Assembly: GCA_019358945.1 (NCBI GenBank)
Contig: JAHHIE010000040.1
Location: 1 to 61,612 of the forward strand
Direction of reading: 5' to 3'
DNA length: 61,612 nt
Source: Stenomitos rutilans HA7619-LM2
GTDB lineage: Bacteria > Cyanobacteriota > Cyanobacteriia > Leptolyngbyales > Leptolyngbyaceae
Positions 60,251 to 61,612 of the stretch are shown one piece after another. The position numbers and the translations under genes are program-made. Below the pieces are notes generated by a model that searched no databases, was not told the DNA's origin, and saw nothing but the letters and a program-made list of their open reading frames with translations. Positions within the stretch are counted from its first letter, which is position 1. The number at the start of each line of letters is the position of its first letter.

Positions 60251-61216
60251 ATGACGTTAGATTTCCATACCCTCTTCAAGCACAAACTATCTATCAACTT
60301 AGGTCGTCAATGGTCGCATGCCATCAGTCCAGACGGCTGTATTTTAATTACTGGCGGATTAGAAGACCGAACGATTCGCGTTTGGGACTTGCAAACAGGT
60401 CAGCAAGTTCGAGCATGGATGATTGCGGAGTTATTTGGTCAGAGTGATGTAGATCGAATTTATTCTCTAGCTGTTAGCTCTGATGGTAAGACATTGATCA
60501 GCGGTGGGAGTCTAATTCAAGCCTGGCACATAGATAGCGGTAAAAAAATTCGTACCTTTAAAGGTGGAGGCTGGGCAAATAGATTATCTCTCAGCCCAGA
60601 TATGACGATTCTTGCTACTGAATTTGATAAGCTCGTTGCCTGGGATTTTCAAACAGGTAAGAAGAGATATAAACTACCTGCTGTTGTTTCTGCTCCGCTC
60701 ATATTCACTTCAGACAGCCAATACTTAATTAGTGCAGATTATGCGTTGTATAGAACTCGTCCAAAGAGTTGGGAGTACCAAATCAAAGTTTGGGATTTGA
60801 AGGCAGGGGTAGTTCTGCGGACTCTTGAGAACACAGGTATTTCAACTGTAATTTGGGGGCTTACTCTGAGTTCTGACGAACGATTACTAGCAGGTGGTAG
60901 GATTGATGATATTCGGATTTGGAGTTTTGAGACGGGGCAACAGATTCAAAAAGTTGATAAATTCAAAAATGTTCATCTACATCGACACCTTGATACTGTT
61001 TATAGTCTCGTCTTTAGCCCTGATAACAAGACTTTGCTGAGTACTGGGACTGATGGGTTGATCCAAGCTTGGGATGTCGGTACTGGGAGACACATCGGCA
61101 CAATCCAGGAGCAAAACAATATATTTAAAGTTTCAATGAGCAAGGATGCTCAAACGCTAGTGGGTATTGGTGGAAATGGACATGACATGACTGCTGAAGT
61201 GTGGAAAAGAGAATAA
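60251..61216 (+). CDS. WD40-repeat protein without an LGG leader
   Basis: 321 residues with five to seven WD40 blades (SHAISPDGCILITGGLEDRT, VWDLQTGQQVRAW, VFSPDNKTLLSTGTDGLIQAWDV). Its N-terminus lacks the LGG-LGG leader of the WD40 protein at 45870-47126 and begins at once with MTLDFHTLFKHKL. It lies 23 bases after the TIM-barrel gene and is probably the last gene of the operon. WD40 propellers act as protein-interaction platforms; it may recruit partners for the system. Confidence 0.8.
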   Translation: MTLDFHTLFKHKLSINLGRQWSHAISPDGCILITGGLEDRTIRVWDLQTGQQVRAWMIAELFGQSDVDRIYSLAVSSDGKTLISGGSLIQAWHIDSGKKIRTFKGGGWANRLSLSPDMTILATEFDKLVAWDFQTGKKRYKLPAVVSAPLIFTSDSQYLISADYALYRTRPKSWEYQIKVWDLKAGVVLRTLENTGISTVIWGLTLSSDERLLAGGRIDDIRIWSFETGQQIQKVDKFKNVHLHRHLDTVYSLVFSPDNKTLLSTGTDGLIQAWDVGTGRHIGTIQEQNNIFKVSMSKDAQTLVGIGGNGHDMTAEVWKRE

Positions 61217-61303
61217 GACTCAATACAGTTAGTCAAAATGTCTTGATATTAGTCTACCGCAAGCACGGTCATGCTTCGCTTTTACTCCCTTCCCGGCAAA
61301 AGA
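61217..61303. other. Short intergenic stretch after the WD40 gene
   Basis: No gene or clear terminator was seen in this stretch. Confidence 0.3.
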
Positions 61304-61489
61304 TTATGTAACTGATGAGAAGATAAAGCTGAGCGTTTTTTGTACCTGCTCCGCTGAGAGAAACTGATGGAATTCCAGAAATTGTTCCAACTGCTGCTCA
61401 ATCTGCTTAAGTGTTGTCCCAATTGGAAGATGATGCAGGAACCGCAAGCGCAGTAAGTGAATCACGTACTCAACCAAGTTCAACTTATT
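61304..61489 (-). pseudogene. IS630-type transposase C-terminal fragment
   Basis: The minus strand encodes NLVEYVIHLLRLRFLHHLP, IGTTLKQIEQQLEQFLE and LSAEQVQKTLSFIFSSV, a pattern I associate with the C-terminal DDE region of cyanobacterial IS630 transposases (NLAEYLIHxLRLxxLHHLP). The catalytic upstream part is absent, so it is a truncated relic. The family call is from memory of the motif and could not be checked. Confidence 0.5.
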
Positions 61490-61544
61490 AACCCGGCATC
61501 TTAAGAGAATGCAGAGTGAAAGAGGCAATTAGTACAATGGAAGC

Positions 61545-61612
61545 ATGAATAAACCTGATGCTCGCGTACTCGCCCCCAATACTCAAGATTATCTACGCCA
61601 ACAAGCGATTCG
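61545..61612 (+). mobile_element. Start of an IS630-like transposase (partial at window edge)
   Basis: An ATG at 61545 opens a frame reading MNKPDARVLAPNTQDYLRQQ to the window edge. This resembles the N-terminal HTH region of cyanobacterial IS630 transposases (MxKPDARKLxPxxQxxLRxQA). Only 22 residues are visible. Together with the inverted C-terminal fragment it marks an insertion-sequence scar. Confidence 0.5.

Overview
This window is chromosomal DNA from a filamentous cyanobacterium. The evidence is the very frequent palindromic octamer GCGATCGC (HIP1), the cyanobacterial 7-bp-period tandem repeats between and inside genes, an SLH-domain OprB-type porin, DUF2808, DUF4079 and DUF2997 proteins, and a fraC-fraD-fraE locus, whose products maintain filaments and cell-cell junctions. 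No rRNA or tRNA gene was recognised. The genus cannot be fixed from the sequence; a Leptolyngbya-like or Oscillatoriales-like organism is only a guess.

Layout. 1-700: the tail of a GDP-fucose-synthase-like gene and a dead IS630 transposase. 683-11140: mostly minus-strand envelope and stress genes (cupin, SnoaL-like cyclase, DUF2808, LTxxQ periplasmic protein, DUF4079, DUF1275, Lys/Ala-rich coil, NCS2 purine permease, SLH porin), interrupted by a plus-strand response regulator and a peroxiredoxin-cold-shock fusion. 11538-15537: a two-subunit M16 peptidase with a VapBC-type toxin-antitoxin pair between the subunits. 15718-22510: DUF922 protease-like protein, GFA protein, secreted unknown protein, bactofilin and a PlsY-PEP-synthase fusion. 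22564-26760: a possible defence locus (NACHT-HEAT ATPase, DUF433/DUF5615 pair, and a small protein sharing a motif with the NACHT tail). 27244-32675: DUF72, Ser/Thr kinase, SLBB protein, YdjM-like membrane protein and leuD. 32693-36026: fraCDE, with a small retropepsin cassette at the 3' end of fraE flanked by 38-bp direct repeats. 36117-43238: tandem ArsA-type ATPase, double-AAA ATPase, HARE-HTH-like protein and msrB.

43356-61216 is the most interesting part. A DUF2997 / GrpE-like / Hsp70 operon is followed by a complete set of homologues of the uncharacterised Salmonella STM4011-STM4015 families: an LRR-like STM4015 protein, an ATP-grasp-like STM4014, an alkaline-phosphatase-fold STM4013 and two radical SAM proteins (STM4012, STM4011). 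Seven proteins in the locus (one WD40 protein, the STM4015 homologue and five tandem paralogues) begin with the same leader: an Asp followed by xLGG, a Pro-rich spacer, and a second xLGG-x-x-G, usually 13 residues after the first, then a HEAT-like segment. A TIM-barrel protein with residues placed like the metal ligands of DUF692/MNIO enzymes follows the paralogues. My inference is that the LGG-LGG leader is a recognition tag and that the radical SAM, ATP-grasp and MNIO-like proteins form a maturation or modification system acting on tagged client proteins, perhaps aided by the adjacent Hsp70/GrpE pair. The enzymes and the leader are visible in the sequence; the client relationship is a hypothesis.

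Recent change is visible throughout: IS630 debris at both ends, a frameshifted Rpn nuclease gene inside the STM401x locus, an ochre-interrupted retropepsin gene, an in-frame 63-bp duplication of an antitoxin start, and heptamer repeats that have invaded reading frames.
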